Of a DNA stretch of 64,000 bases, positions 46,112 through 57,411 are shown one piece after another. Position numbers and translations under genes: made by a program. The notes below the pieces were generated by a model. It was not told the DNA's origin. It made no database searches and saw nothing but the letters and a program-made list of their open reading frames with translations. This stretch comes from Lunularia cruciata (taxonomy: Eukaryota; Streptophyta; Marchantiopsida; Lunulariales; Lunulariaceae), in assembly GCA_948567375.1 (NCBI GenBank), contig OX419758.1:45337473-45401472 (forward strand), given 5' to 3'. How positions within the stretch are numbered: position 1 is the first letter of the stretch; every line of letters starts with the position of its first letter.

Positions 46112-47029
46112 AGTGAAGAAATTTTAGAAATAGAAGAATTAGGAGTGGAATTGAGTAGACCCCAAGACAGAGAAATTCTCAAAGGAACATTGGGTTTGGA
46201 AGCCAAAGTCAAAGTTGACATCATATCAGATTAGAAACAAATTGAGATTTGAAGAGGTAAATATGAAGAGGTGCATTGTCATTTCGGATTTGCAAGTTTG
46301 TAAAGTTGTTGTAGAATGGTGTAGTTGTTAGCAACTATTGATTGCTCTACTATTTAAAGGAGGCATTCACAATGTGTTGGTGTTCAATGCTCATAATTTT
46401 GAGAACAAATAAAGGAAAATGTTGTGAAACAATGCTTGTTGCTTGAGCTTAACTCCAAGTATCAGCGTTGTATTTGTGTTTGTGAGTGTGGATATTTTGA
46501 AGTGCAAGTCAATGTGTTTGTTGGATGTTGGATTCTGCAGCCTTGATCTTCATTCTATGTATTTGATCTTGAGTGAAGTGCAATCAGAGCAATGCCTTGA
46601 TAGATTTGAGAGGAATTGTAGTGTTGGTAGTATTCTGCAGTTGTGAGTGCAGCGGAGTGTTGATGTGAAGCAATTTCAATTGAGGAAGTTGTGCCTTTAG
46701 TGGAGGGGTGGAACACAATTTTGAGGCGGTGTGTAGTGTTTTGTAGTGAAATGCCATTTTTTGGAGAGACCAAATCATCACAATCAAGAATGTTTGGAAA
46801 GATTCTATGGAGTTGTGATTAAGTGTGACAAATTGTTGTGGTGTGACTGCAAGTCAATTCTTGTTACTCTCTTCTGGATGTGGTTTCTACTTGAGAGATT
46901 AAAGATGCAACCAAGATGAACTAATTTGGTTACTTTGCTTCATATTTGGTCATTTTTTACTAGTATCTCTATGGGAACAAACTTTACTTACCTAATTACT
47001 ACAAAAGTGATATTTGCCGGGTTGTCATA

Positions 47030-47300
47030 AATGGCTTAGCAAAGAGAGTGGTTTAGATGATGAAGAGTGAATTGTATAAGTAGAGTTTGTAGAGAGGCCA
47101 CTTGGGACATTGGGATATCCAGTTACCTTGGTTGTCCATGGTCTAATGGTGCAACCGGTAAGTCTTCTTCGCAACCTCCTTTCCTTAATTTCTACTCTAT
47201 GAATGAAATCTGGATTTACCTACATCCATTTGTTATGATTTTATTGTAGTTTTGGATTTAAATGATTCAGTTGTATGGGTGAGCGCATGTTCTCAACCGG
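47030..47300 (+). pseudogene. Element A integrase region, second part (fossil)
   Basis: The DNA resumes element A right after element C: GGCTTAGCAAAGAGAGTGG corresponds to the GLAERVV segment of element B. It continues with RGHLG, WDIQLPWL and a tail that matches 19140-19330 of B. Confidence 0.8.
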
Positions 47301-47639
47301 CAAAGATCTTCCTAAGAGTGATGCTAATGGCCTTTGTGAACACAATGATTGCTCATCATAGGGTTACCTTATGTTATGCTATTATTTGAGGAGGTTAAAG
47401 ACCCTTGATCCATCAATTTCATCCAAGTGACTATGTATATTTATAATAGATTGCACCAATAACACTTGATGTTACTACAAGTCATACTATCTTGAGAGTG
47501 CACAAGGCTTTGCCTTTTCAAGTCCTCATATTGGAAGGATATGATGGTGTTCTTTAGAAATATAGTGTGCACAATTGTGTACAATGCCACTTCCCAAAGA
47601 TTGATGATACTATGGATCCAAGCTTGGCACTTGTACATG

Positions 47640-47840
47640 CAAGCTTTTGGTGTGTGCTTAGCACTTGTACATACAAGCTTATGGTGTATGTTATGTGGTT
47701 CTTCTAACAGAACTGCTATTATGTTGGTGTGTGATGGCTATTTGAGAGGATGACATATAGTGTGTTTGACCTCTCCCCTCATTGTGGTTCCTCAAGGACA
47801 ATGGATATGTCCTAAATGTACTTGACCTATATCTAGTTCA
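47640..47840 (+). pseudogene. Element A PHD finger (fossil)
   Basis: Near 47680 it reads CMLCGSS, then MLVCDGY, then VPQGQWICPKC near 47795-47825. This supplies the last C-x2-C of the C4HC3 pattern and matches element B (18640-18961). Presence in two separately inserted copies shows that the finger belongs to the family. Confidence 0.7.
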
Positions 47841-47980
47841 TCCTTTATGTTATGTTGATTACAATTAGGCAATTAATGATGGGGCTAGATAGCACCCGGC
47901 CTCTTGATCTTGGCCCACCATAAGGTATATCACATACTTCAAGTGGATGACTATCTGAAGTTAGAAGGACCTAACCACCA

Positions 47981-48617
47981 ACTAGTGGAGTGATTATGGC
48001 ACCTTAGATTCCATGTATGGCTTATGTGTGAGTTGTGTTTCTATAGTGTATGATTTTGACAATGATGTATATACACATAATAATTGTCATGATATTTGTA
48101 GCACCAAAGGTAGTTTTCTTGGATGCTAGAGTGGTAGTTTTGGCAACAATTATTTTGCTAGTTGTTTATGGACTACTTGATGGTGGCCAGATTTCATATT
48201 ACGGTTAATGATCACATGATGGGACCCACCATCACTTGTGCCATTTGCACCATCAGATGTATTGTCAATGGTGCGTTAGGGCTGGAGACCTAGGTCAAGC
48301 AAGGGGTATACTTTTGAAGTGTAGCTCCAAAGAACTCATTCCTATGATGTTGAGCTTTCAAGTTCTTGGCTATGGTGGACAAAGTCTAGTGAGCATCACT
48401 TGGAGTCTCTTAGCTAGAGTGGGTGTGACTTGATTTTAATCAATACTTAATTGATGGCAGATTGTTGAGTGGAAGATTGAATTCAAATCTGATTTGAGTA
48501 TGATTTGAGTGGAGGAGTGAACTGATTATTGTGACGCTTTAGAGTTCATATATGACTTATGTGTCAGTTATGCTTCTATAGTGTATGATGTTGTGTAGCA
48601 ATGTTTATTCACATGAC
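47981..48617 (+). repeat. Element A 3' terminal structure X-Y-X
   Basis: After a purine-rich ACTAGTGGAGTGAT (47981-47994) comes segment X (47995-48096), then Y (48097-48529, matching the first 430 bp of the A and B 5' leaders), then a second X copy (48530-48617, TGTGACGCTTTAGAG). A second purine-rich stretch, GAGTGGAGGAGTGAACTG, precedes the second X. X and Y are adjacent here, whereas in element B they lie at opposite ends. Confidence 0.6.
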
Positions 48618-51449
48618 ATAATAGAAATATATAATTTCCTTCTTGAAATGCCAAGAATTGTTTGATCTTGTCACAAGGGTTGGTGGCATTTATAATGAGA
48701 CTTGACAAATAAAAATTATTCATACTAGAAATACATAATTTCTGCCTTCTTGAAAGGCAAAGAATTGTTTAAGTGGTTGAAACTTGTCATGTGTGCTCCT
48801 TCAGATCCTAGATCATGATGTTTGTGCTTGGAAGAAACATGCTAACCAAGTTGTGCACTTTCTTGGTGTGTTTCATCATCATTGTTTGGTTACATACAAG
48901 GCATTGATACTCCCAAGGAGGTTTGGGATGCAATGGAAAATATCTTTCAGGTCTAAACAAAGGCAATAAAGCTTCAACTGAAGAAGCAATTAATAGAGGT
49001 TAAGAGAGATAATTTAAGCATCATTGGTTATATTTATCATATCCATTGAATAGTTAAATAGTATAGGAGTTAAGGTTGAAGATGATAATATAATTCTTCA
49101 TACTATTCAAGATCTACCAAAGGGAGATGTTTAAACCTTTTAAGACATCTATAAGTATAAGAGATACTTATTTTCTATTTAATGCATTAGTCCCAATATA
49201 AATTTCTGAAAAGATGCGGTTGCAAGGTGGTGACAATAATACTATCACTCAAGATAAGGTGTTGTTTGTTGGGAGAGGTAGAGCAAGAAGCATATGATGT
49301 GGAAGTTCATTTGTGGAGATAAAGTTGATAAGGTCAATCCTCATTACTTAACCCAATGCAATTCCATGATAGACAAGCTCTGCAATTATTGTAAATAAAA
49401 AACTCATTTTGAGAAGATTTTTTTAAGAAGCAAGCTAATATTAAAATAGACAAACTCCATCAATAGAAATATATGGAGAAGGATTCTTACTCCAAAGATC
49501 ATCTACTAATGATTACTCGTACTGCTGAATCTATGAGCAATTGTGAAGTAGAGTGGTTCATTGACTTAGCTACTCAAACCACATGACCCGTCAAGCTAGT
49601 ATATTCAATTCCAAAGAAGCATTATCTGAATTATCATTTGTGAATATGAGTGATGATATTGAACATATTATTATTCATACAAATACTATCTTGTTCTCAT
49701 CTCCATAAGGGAATTTTTGTGGTTTAGGAGAATTCATGCATGGGTGCCTATAATCACAAAGAACTTAGTTTCTGTTGGATAAATTATTGAGATGGGTTTT
49801 CAGGTTATATTTAACCAAAGATGGTGTGTTTCTGACAAGTATGAGAAATGTGCTATCCATGTAGGATGAAAATTTGGATAAAAAGTAGGGATTGTGTTTA
49901 AGTTAGACATCAAGATCCCTACTACTATAAATCAAATGCTATGTTTATTTATGGCTCTACTGCACTTTAGATCTTGAGATGTGGCATAACAAAGTGTGCC
50001 ACATGAACCTACAAAGATTAAATATGCTACCTACCTCAGGTCTGGTTACAGGATTTCTAATATTGTTTGATTGTTTGTGTATAGGGGTTGTGAGACTTGT
50101 CAATTTGGTATGCAAGCTAGAAAACCTTTTAAGCATGACGGTACAAGGGCCTCAATAGTGCTAAAGTTGATCTTCACTGATGTATGGACCGTTTCAGAAA
50201 GAATTTGACATGCTCTAGATATTTTGTCTCATTTATTGACAATGTTTCTAAATATATGTAAGTTTACTTTCTGAAAGTGAAATCAGATGTCCTTTTGGTT
50301 TTCCAAATATTCTAAGCTTTTTTTGGAGAAGCAATATAGTCATAATATCCTATGTCTACATTTTAAGGGAGTAGAGTTTATTTCAACTCATTTTGATGAT
50401 TTTCTACATGAGCAAGGTGATCAAGAAAGAGGTCACTTGCAATTACAAACTTCAACAAGACAGATTTAGAACAGACATATTGCATAGATTGCAAGATCAT
50501 TGAGATTGCAATACCTAAGTGCTATTGTACAGAAGCATTTAATTGTATGATTTACTTGATCCTAATGAGAGGAGGGAAAAATTAGATTCTAAAGCACAGA
50601 AATATGTCTTTCTTGAATGTACCTATAATTCAAAAGGATATAGGTCTTATAATCTTGAATTCTTATTTTTATTTATTTTTATTATCTTAATTTTTATTTT
50701 TATAAGATATGCCTTATTTGAGGAGTTAAATCTTTTTATCAGGCTCCTGCAAGTTGCACATCTGATTTACCACTTATGGCACCCTTTAATCCTTCAATTG
50801 GTCCAAGTAATATTTCTATTCCACAATTCCAGTACTTCAAGTGCCACCGGTGTTTCTAGTGAGTAGTCTAGTTCTCATCCATTTATAAATCCTTGGTAAA
50901 GACATGGTATTGAGAAGCCAAGTCTCTCAAGTCATATGACATTTACTCCCTACTTTGTCCAATAATATTTCTCATCATTTGTTAGAAAAAATGGTCAGTC
51001 AATCATGTAGTTCAGAAATTCCACTTTATTTAAATGAGGCTACAAGTAGTTCTTGTTCACCTGAACCTATGCCTTAGCAAAGGGATCAGTAACTGGTCAA
51101 ATATCCATTTAAATGTTTTCAAGTTGAAGTGTTTTTAGCCCAACACCATACATATATAATATATAGTAAAGGCTATACAAGAACCAAAACCAAATTCTCT
51201 TAAGGAAGAAACAAATCATGAGAATTGGTTGCAAGCCATGGAGCTTAAAGTTGCAACATTGCATCACCAACAAACATGGGAGTTGGTGAATTTACCTCCT
51301 GAGAAGAAGGCAATTTGCTGCATGTGAATTTTTAAGGTCAAGTGAAATTCTGATGGTTCCATGAAGAGGTACAAAGCAAAGCAAGACTTGTGGAAAAGTG
51401 CTATTCATAGCAATATGGAATTTCTTTTATGAGACATTCAGCCTTGTTG

Positions 51450-51650
51450 CCAAAATGTTATTTATTTGTACTCTCTCCGCATTGGCCACTTTAAATAAAT
51501 GGAAGCTCTATTTTAACAAATGCATTCACCAATGGAGATTTGGAAGAGCAAGATGTTATGTATTTGTTCTTTCTCAAAGTCGGCCACTTTAAATAAGTGG
51601 AATCTCTATTAGATGGATTTTGATAATGTATTCCTCAATTGAGATTTGGA
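51450..51650 (+). repeat. Diverged tandem repeat in copia1
   Basis: Two copies of about 110 bp share GGCCACTTTAAATAA(A/G)TGGAA and a GGAGATTTGGA(A/G)GA-like end, starting near 51450 and 51560. A shorter duplication (about 55 bp, with TGTACAGACTACAAGC) follows at about 51805-51905. Confidence 0.65.
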
Positions 51651-52328
51651 GGAGGTCTATATGATCCAACCACATGGATATGAAGATCCAAGTTATCCAA
51701 ACATAAGTTTGTTTATTGAAAAATTCTCTACATGGACTTCAGCAAGCTCCACTAGCTTGGAATGTCAAAATAAATTTTATCTTATATCCATTAGATTTCA
51801 AATGTGCACTTCAGATTCTTCTATGTACAGACTACAAGCCGGTGACAATATGGTTTTAGTTCAGATTCTTAGTTGTACAGACTACAAGCTAGTGAAAATA
51901 TGGTTTTATTACTCATCTATGTTGATGATCACTGATTATCACCAGTAACTGTCAAGATCTCATTTGGAAAATATGATATCAATTGAAGACAGAGTTCTAC
52001 ACTTGGGAAAACTCTAAGACATTTTGGGAATTGAGTTTATTCAAGATGGCACCTTTGGTTACTACATCATCAATATTCTCTTAATATGTTGGAGAAATTC
52101 GTTATGATGGAGTCTTAATCTATTTTTACTCCTCTTCCAACCTCTGTTCAGTTAATGCTAAAGATAGTGAGTTGTTTGCTGATCCAAAAATGCACAGACA
52201 GATAGTTGGAAGTCTATTTGTTTGACTCTTACTTAGACCAGATCTAAGCTTAGCTATTGGACTATTGAGCCTATTTGTACTAGTACCAAGGAATTCACAT
52301 CTTGACACAGTTAGAAGGATTTTACATT

Positions 52329-52700
52329 ACTTGAAGTTTACAATCCAATTTGGTCTTCACTATTCAACTTTGGTCTTCACTATTCAACTGGTGGGTTACA
52401 TAATTTACAAGGTTTTACTGATGGTGGACTGGGTAGGAAGTGCTCAAGAGCTAAGATCAACATCAGTTTATGTTCTCAACCTTGGAAGTTTTGCAATTAG
52501 TTGGGCATCAAAGAAGCAATTATTACTTGAAGTTTACAATCCAATTTGGTCTTCACTATTCAACTGGTGGGTTACGTAATTTACAAGGTTTTACTGATGG
52601 CAGACTGGGTAGGAAGTGCTCAAGACCAAAGATCAACATCAGGTTATGTTCTCAACCTTGGAAGTTTTGCAATTAGTTGGTCATCAAAGAAGCAATTTAT
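52329..52700 (+). repeat. Tandem repeat, about 196-bp unit, in copia1 RNase H region
   Basis: The unit starting ACTTGAAGTTTACAATCC occurs at 52329 and 52525, with few differences over about 175 bp. Inside the first unit TTTGGTCTTCACTATTCAAC is itself doubled. Confidence 0.85.
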
Positions 52701-53578
52701 TGTTTCTTTATCATCGACATCGGCAGAATATAGGGGTGCCACTAATGCTATCCAAAAATTAATTTTTTCTTACACTTTATTACAAGATATGAGATATGCA
52801 TTTATTGTATAATCTTATATACATATAAAATATCAATATTATTAAAATTGCTAGCAATCCAGTATTTCATGCTAGGAAAAATCATATCAAGGTTCATTAT
52901 ATGTTATTAGAGAGAAGGTATTGGTCTACGTTTAAGCCCAAATACATTATGGGCAAACATATTACAAAGTCTCGCTTGAAACAGGTCACAGACTTTTTGT
53001 ATTGAAATTCTTATACATAGTTCAAGTCGGAGATAGAGGTACATTGATGAACTTGAGTATTTATTGTTTTCCAAGACCTGGCAAAATATAATCATAATGC
53101 TAAAAGCTAGACTAAAGCTCAACACAAGTAGACATTGAAAGCCAATTCTCTTTGCCAAAGAAGTTCCGTGTCTGCAGCACCATGGCCAAGCTGTGGGAAG
53201 ACAAAACACACAATCCGTTGGAAATGATTGACCTTTGGATAGAAGTGCTAATATTTGAAGTTAAACATAGTTTAATGTTTTGTTAGTGTATGGGAAGCAT
53301 TAAATACCCTCCATTGCAACATTGACCTTTAGATAGAAGCATGGTGCTTATGTTTGAATCTAAACATAGTTTTGTGTTTTGATATTGCATGGAAAACCTG
53401 TTGACATTGTGTACATAGGTGCCAAGTAGGGTTTAGAGCAGCCAATATATAGATCTGCAATATATTCTTGCAAATCAGCAAGTTGGTGATATTTTCACCA
53501 AAGCTTTATCTAAAGATAAATTTTAATGTTTCAATCTCATCTAGGCGTAAAAAATAGTGACGTTAGCTTGAGGGAAAG

Positions 53579-53824
53579 TGTTGATAGAATATCAACAAGC
53601 TAATATTCCTAGCGGTTAGTATACTCGCGAAAAGATTAGTCTTTAGTAACCATTTCTCGTTAGTCACCATTTTAAATTTATGGTGAAGAGTGACTCTATA
53701 TACTCGCATACTTTCTCTTCCTATTAGAAAAGAGCAGGACTTACAAGTCCCGCAGACCATTCTTTGGTGAACTTTGGGATCTCCACTCTAATTTTTATTT
53801 TTGTAATACAAAGTGTCTCCAACA
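53579..53824 (+). repeat. copia1 3' LTR
   Basis: It starts TGTTGATAGAATATC directly after the purine tract GAGGGAAAG and ends near TCTCCAACA. The end position is approximate. It matches the left LTR at 1178. Confidence 0.7.
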
Positions 53825-54110
53825 CAATAACGTTAGATTTTAGCCTTCATGGATCATGTCAGTTGCATATGTTGCTTCAGTCTCGGTTTATTATATACCG
53901 AAAGGCCATTTCTACCACCCTTTAGACTTACCCACCAGATGCAACGTAGACGGTGCGAACAACAACCAGCCAAGAAAGGAAATTCACAGTAGTAAGACGA
54001 TAATACCTGTGGAAATGTTGATGGGCTTTAAATTATGCCGTGGACGTACCTTCCAGATTTGAGGATAGAAGCCTGGGCTGGAACTTGATCTTTGTGAAGA
54101 CATATGCATC
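53825..54110. other. Host flank, no gene recognised
   Basis: This stretch lies between the copia1 3' LTR and the foldback array. I see no convincing ORF or repeat in it. Confidence 0.5.
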
Positions 54111-54186
54111 AAGAATGCCAATCGGTTGTGAGAAATATTCATGAGCATGAAAATATACTCCTCACAAGCGGCCAGCATGCTCGATG
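54111..54186. ncRNA. Foldback 1
   Basis: 5' arm GAATGCCAATCGGTTGTGAG (54113-54132) pairs with CTCACAAGCGGCCAGCATGC (54161-54180), with several mismatches and wobbles; short loop of about 28 nt. Confidence 0.55.
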
Positions 54187-54391
54187 GATATCCCTTGTAG
54201 AGTGCACTGCATTAGCCATAATCATTTCAGCTTGAGAATCATGATGCTGGTGCTACTGCACCAGCATGCCAGCTCCAACAGCTCCAACAGCTCCATGCAG
54301 TCCACTCGTGATCGGCTGGAGGTTAATGTTGCTGCCATACGGTGACGCAAAATTGGATTGTGCATGCCATCGATCTCAAGAGATAGTCATC

Positions 54392-54495
54392 AGGAATGCT
54401 GGTCGGTTGCGAGGGTGCTATAGGCATGGCCAGATCTTTTCATGGTAAACCTTGGACACACGTATTTACTCCCTCACAAGCGGCTAGCATGCTCG
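54392..54495. ncRNA. Foldback 2
   Basis: 5' arm GAATGCTGGTCGGTTGCGAG (from 54394) pairs with CCCTCACAAGCGGCTAGCAT (from 54471). The loop is about 53 nt. Confidence 0.6.
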
Positions 54496-54709
54496 ATCAA
54501 TATTCCTTTGTTCCAAGTTCATAATCAGAGCATACCTTTCCTGTCTGAATGAGAAGTTGGAAAGGGTGCCCACCAATTAGTTCCTAACGTCCGAATTGTC
54601 CAGTGAGCTCCAGATTGAAATCCATATAACAACGTCAGTGTGCCTGTCGATGTGATTGGACCTGATGTTGATCCCTATCTATTTCAGATTTGGTGCAGAA
54701 GAGATATAC

Positions 54710-54800
54710 TTCAAGAATATTTGTCGCTTACAAGGGTTTGGAACTTTTATGGGGCATTACAATGTCCTGTTGTCCCTTACAAGCGGCTCGCATGCTTGAT
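54710..54800. ncRNA. Foldback 3
   Basis: 5' arm TATTTGTCGCTTACAAGGG (about 54718-54736) pairs with CCCTTACAAGCGGCTCGCAT (54774-54793). Outside the core, CAAG and CTTG extend the stem. Confidence 0.6.
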
Positions 54801-54997
54801 ATATATCACCGCGCCGAGCTCCAGGACCTAGCTTGAAAATCTCAGCGGACTTAGAATCAAACTTATTGAGTCTCACTGCCACTTCAAGATTAAGGTTCTT
54901 ATCGGACTGTGGCGCATGCTTCGCACTGACCTCGTCATCATGATTACTGATTTGCGCTCGTACCGATGGTGCTGTACACATTAGAAGAGATATTTAT

Positions 54998-55096
54998 CGG
55001 GAATTCTAGTCGGTTGGAAGGTAGACTGTACATATCCAGAACTGAAATCCATCGGCAGGAAAATATCGTCTCCCTTGCAAGCGGCTAGCATCGGAC
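54998..55096. ncRNA. Foldback 4
   Basis: 5' arm GGGAATTCTAGTCGGTTGGA (from 54999) pairs imperfectly with CCCTTGCAAGCGGCTAGCAT (55072-55091). Confidence 0.5.
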
Positions 55097-55228
55097 GCCG
55101 TGACATTTCCAGCTTCAGAACGGAGCTACAGTTGATAGCTTCTCGGTAATAATTGCACCTAAGGATCAGTTGAGTCGGTTCTATCTGACTACAGGATGAA
55201 TTTCAACTCGCTGTATCTGTAATGACAA

Positions 55229-55297
55229 TCAGCAGGAGTAATCGGTTCACGTTGCCATCTGATATCCACTATACTCCCTCAAAGCGGCTACCGGTAA
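55229..55297. ncRNA. Foldback 5 (weak)
   Basis: 3' arm CCCTCAAAGCGGCTACCGGT (from 55275) has a partial partner AGTAATCGGTTCACG (from 55236). The stem is the poorest in the array. Confidence 0.35.
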
Positions 55298-56700
55298 GAG
55301 TAAGTACACAATACCTCATATGTTCTATTTTAAAGATCAGATGTACGGATGCATGGCCGAGGACCTTCATGATCAGCTTGAAAATGAAACCCATGTGGGT
55401 TAAGGTTCCGAGTCCATTCTCAGCACTATCTAGTTCACTTACAGGAATTCTGAACTGATATCCATATAATATGTGTATATCTTCATGATCATATTCAGTA
55501 ATCACCTGAATATGATCAACTCAGCTCCCCGAAACACTGAAATGGAGATGTGTACGTATACGCAATCGTGTTCCTCTGCGCATTACAAATACACTTTCTC
55601 ACAAGCCTTAAGCAGAGGTAGCCATTGGTACGCCCTTATATCAAACGTCATGGCTATGACAGTTCCAACCTCTGAAGGATAAAGCATTCAGCGATTGATG
55701 GACCCGTCACGACCGGCGAAGGGTTCTATCTCCGCACGCATGCATTGCAGCTTCAGCAGATTCGAAGTTACTCCAAGTCAATGGAGGCTGGTCTTTAAGT
55801 TCCTGAGGGAAACATAAACAATACTAGTGGTTAGTTGCAAATTTGAAGTTTAGGTATGGCTGTGCCTTACGAGACTCATGCATTTGCGAACTCAAGGACC
55901 ATGAGTGTACACATTATACTTTAATAGAATTCTCATTTTTGCGAGGAATTCACTGATACTTCGTAACAAGCCTGTCTGTATCGTATCACCTTTAGATCTT
56001 GCGCAGCAGTTTTGGACCGAGACCTTCGATCTTGTCGTTCCATGTAACTCGACCTCCAGATGCAGATGACGCACGCCATCGTTATTATAATCAGATTTGG
56101 AATATTGATGCTTGTGATCTGTATTTTGGGTCCAGCTAGATTGTTAATTTTACTCGAATGTCAATATAGAAGCTAAACGCATAGCTAAATCATATAAGTC
56201 GAGCTCGCTTGCAATGTGATTAAGGAGCCCAACACGAGCTCGAGGTAGCTAGAGGGAGACGTGAATCTAAAACCACAAGCAGCTTCACCTGACAGTTTTG
56301 TATCTCAATTTTGTCCCGTAGTGTCCGAGCCCCTCTTCTTGGAGTCCTGAGTATTAGAGTCAAGAATGCTGGAGTAGTCTGCTTTCGTAGCTTCTGTCAT
56401 GTAATATGAAAAGCGAACACGGCCTACATGCACAGGGTTCTGTCAACATATGCTTGTCTCCACAATACACAATACTTTCATTCCGCTCGTGGTCATATAA
56501 TCGTTTCATGAATTCTAATAGATTGTCCTTCAGAATGCATTCGATAGGTTGCTTGTGAGCGTTGCATATACCTTAAAGTTTACTTGTGCGACCAACTTGG
56601 AGAAGAGTCATGATCACCACGGTAGCCATATATTTTCCGATCTAGATCTGTAAAGCTCCCTTGGTATTTTAAAATAGTTGCAGCTTGTAAACTGATGAAC

Positions 56701-56820
56701 AGAGGTTGCCAGTCACTTGCAAGGGCTGTTTAAGCTTGATTTGAATGTTTGAATTCAAATTCAACTCAACTGAATCCGAAGCTCAAGTAGGGAGCCCTTA
56801 CAAGCGGCTAGCATTCCTTA
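56701..56820. ncRNA. Foldback 6
   Basis: 5' arm TTGCCAGTCACTTGCAAGGG (56706-56725) pairs with CCCTTACAAGCGGCTAGCAT (56795-56814), extended by an AGCCC/GGGCT end. The loop is long (about 69 nt) and itself has a TTTGAATTCAAA palindrome. Confidence 0.6.
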
Positions 56821-56960
56821 TTATCATCGTCTAGCTCTCCAGATTTTTATCAGGACTCATATTAGGCAGGATAGGCTCGATTATAACACTATACTTGTAA
56901 ATGTAGACGAAGTTAGCAATGACTCGATCATACGTATGCAACACTCGAAAGACTAAGTGA

Positions 56961-57045
56961 TAGAGTATGCCAGCACCTTGTAGGCAATTACGCACAGTTC
57001 TTCCTCATAACTGTTCCGATGGCCTTACAAGCGGCTACCATTCTT
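56961..57045. ncRNA. Foldback 7
   Basis: 5' arm TATGCCAGCACCTTGTAGGC (from 56966) pairs with GGCCTTACAAGCGGCTACCA (57021-57040). Several mismatches. Confidence 0.5.
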
Positions 57046-57217
57046 TATCCAAGTTGACTTGGACCAACACAATGAAGAACAGATGAATCTGCACAGATGT
57101 CAATTGCAAAAGTATTCAGATGTCGATATTGTGAGATTGTACGTGTATTGTGATGATTCTTATCGTTTACATTGCGTCAATCGATTTCGCCGATGCCTAT
57201 ATGCAAGACAAATTGAT

Positions 57218-57312
57218 AGAGGATGCTAGCTGTTTGCAAGGGATAGCTGTAGGTACATATGTCAACGGATGATGTATGCCAGCAACCCTTACAAGCGGCT
57301 AGCATTCTTTAT
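57218..57312. ncRNA. Foldback 8
   Basis: 5' arm GATGCTAGCTGTTTGCAAGG (from 57222) pairs with CCCTTACAAGCGGCTAGCAT (57286-57305). Confidence 0.6.
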
Positions 57313-57411
57313 TGCAATTATCTTGTGCATGCCGATGGAGCTCATCTTCTCTTTTTATCTGAGGTAGTTGCATATATGCATGAAGACAGCAGTCATGTAA
57401 GACGAGATGAT

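Larger units (their letters stand above)
17132..47029 (+). mobile_element. Element C: decayed gypsy element with about 3.7-kb LTRs
   Basis: The target duplication AATGG flanks it (17127-17131 and 47030-47034) and element A sequence reads through on both sides. The 5' LTR runs from 17132 to 38717 with element B inside; the 3' LTR runs from about 43345 to 47029. The primer site TGGTGCCGTTGCTAGGGA (38727) is of the TGGCGCCGTTGCCGGGGATC type matching plant tRNA-Asp. Internal parts are gag, protease, RT and part of RNase H. The RT signature FIDDF and the SGYNQ-like block GFLGYNQLSI suggest a Tat/Athila-type lineage. LTRs showed about 15 differences in some 160 aligned positions, so it is moderately old. 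Broken in several places. Confidence 0.85.
43346..47029 (+). repeat. Element C 3' LTR
   Basis: It aligns with 17205-18387 plus 36254-38717 and ends CCGGGTTGTCA at 47027. At about 3.7 kb it is among the long LTRs known for plant gypsy elements. It contains several protein-like frames listed separately. Confidence 0.85.
1615..48617 (+). mobile_element. Element A: decayed gypsy element with methyltransferase and PHD finger
   Basis: This is the older, plus-strand copy of the family also represented by element B. Parts in order are a long leader (1615-3184), primer site (3185), gag (about 3580-5040), protease (to 6165), methyltransferase (12634-13700), RT and RNase H (14340-16260), integrase (16290-17131 and 47030-47300), PHD finger (47640-47840) and 3' terminal sequence (47995-48617). 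Copia2 and element C are inserted in it. Matching copy B region by region identifies the parts. A is much more AT-rich and degraded than B and is broken in dozens of places. A short AATAAT-like duplication may flank it, but the ends are approximate. Confidence 0.8.
48618..53578 (+). pseudogene. copia1 gag-pol region (fossil)
   Basis: Copia parts can be followed in order. Gag lies at about 48790-49330 (GIDTPKEVWDAMENIF), a protease-like segment near 49545, and Gag-pre-integrase near 49985-50060 with LRSGYRIS-type text. Integrase is at about 50080-50520, and RT at 51180-52080 (WLQAMELKVATLHHQQTWELV; LEEVYMIQPHGYEDP). RNase H is at 52330-52800 (SLSSTSAEYRGATNA). The text is very heavily broken. 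Confidence 0.75.
1178..53824 (+). mobile_element. copia1: outermost decayed Ty1/copia element
   Basis: Two related LTR copies bound this element, at 1178 and at 53579-53824. Both begin TGTTGATAGA and share the blocks around TTTAAATTTATGG and CCCG(T/C)AGACCATT. A purine tract (GAGGGAAAG) sits directly before the right LTR and a tRNA-iMet-like primer site follows the left one. Internal parts in copia order are Gag (UBN2-like), Gag-pre-integrase, integrase, reverse transcriptase and RNase H, nearly all to the right of 48618. The body is split by element A. It is an old fossil broken in very many places, with LTRs clearly diverged from each other. I saw no convincing target-site duplication. Confidence 0.8.

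Noticed and set aside
47995-48096. A conventional reading in which X-Y-W is a normal LTR of about 1.7 kb at each end of elements A and B
   Set aside because: Neither copy shows X at its 5' end or W at its 3' end, and B has a 5-bp target duplication at the Y and X ends. I left the question open as a finding and did not annotate ordinary LTRs.
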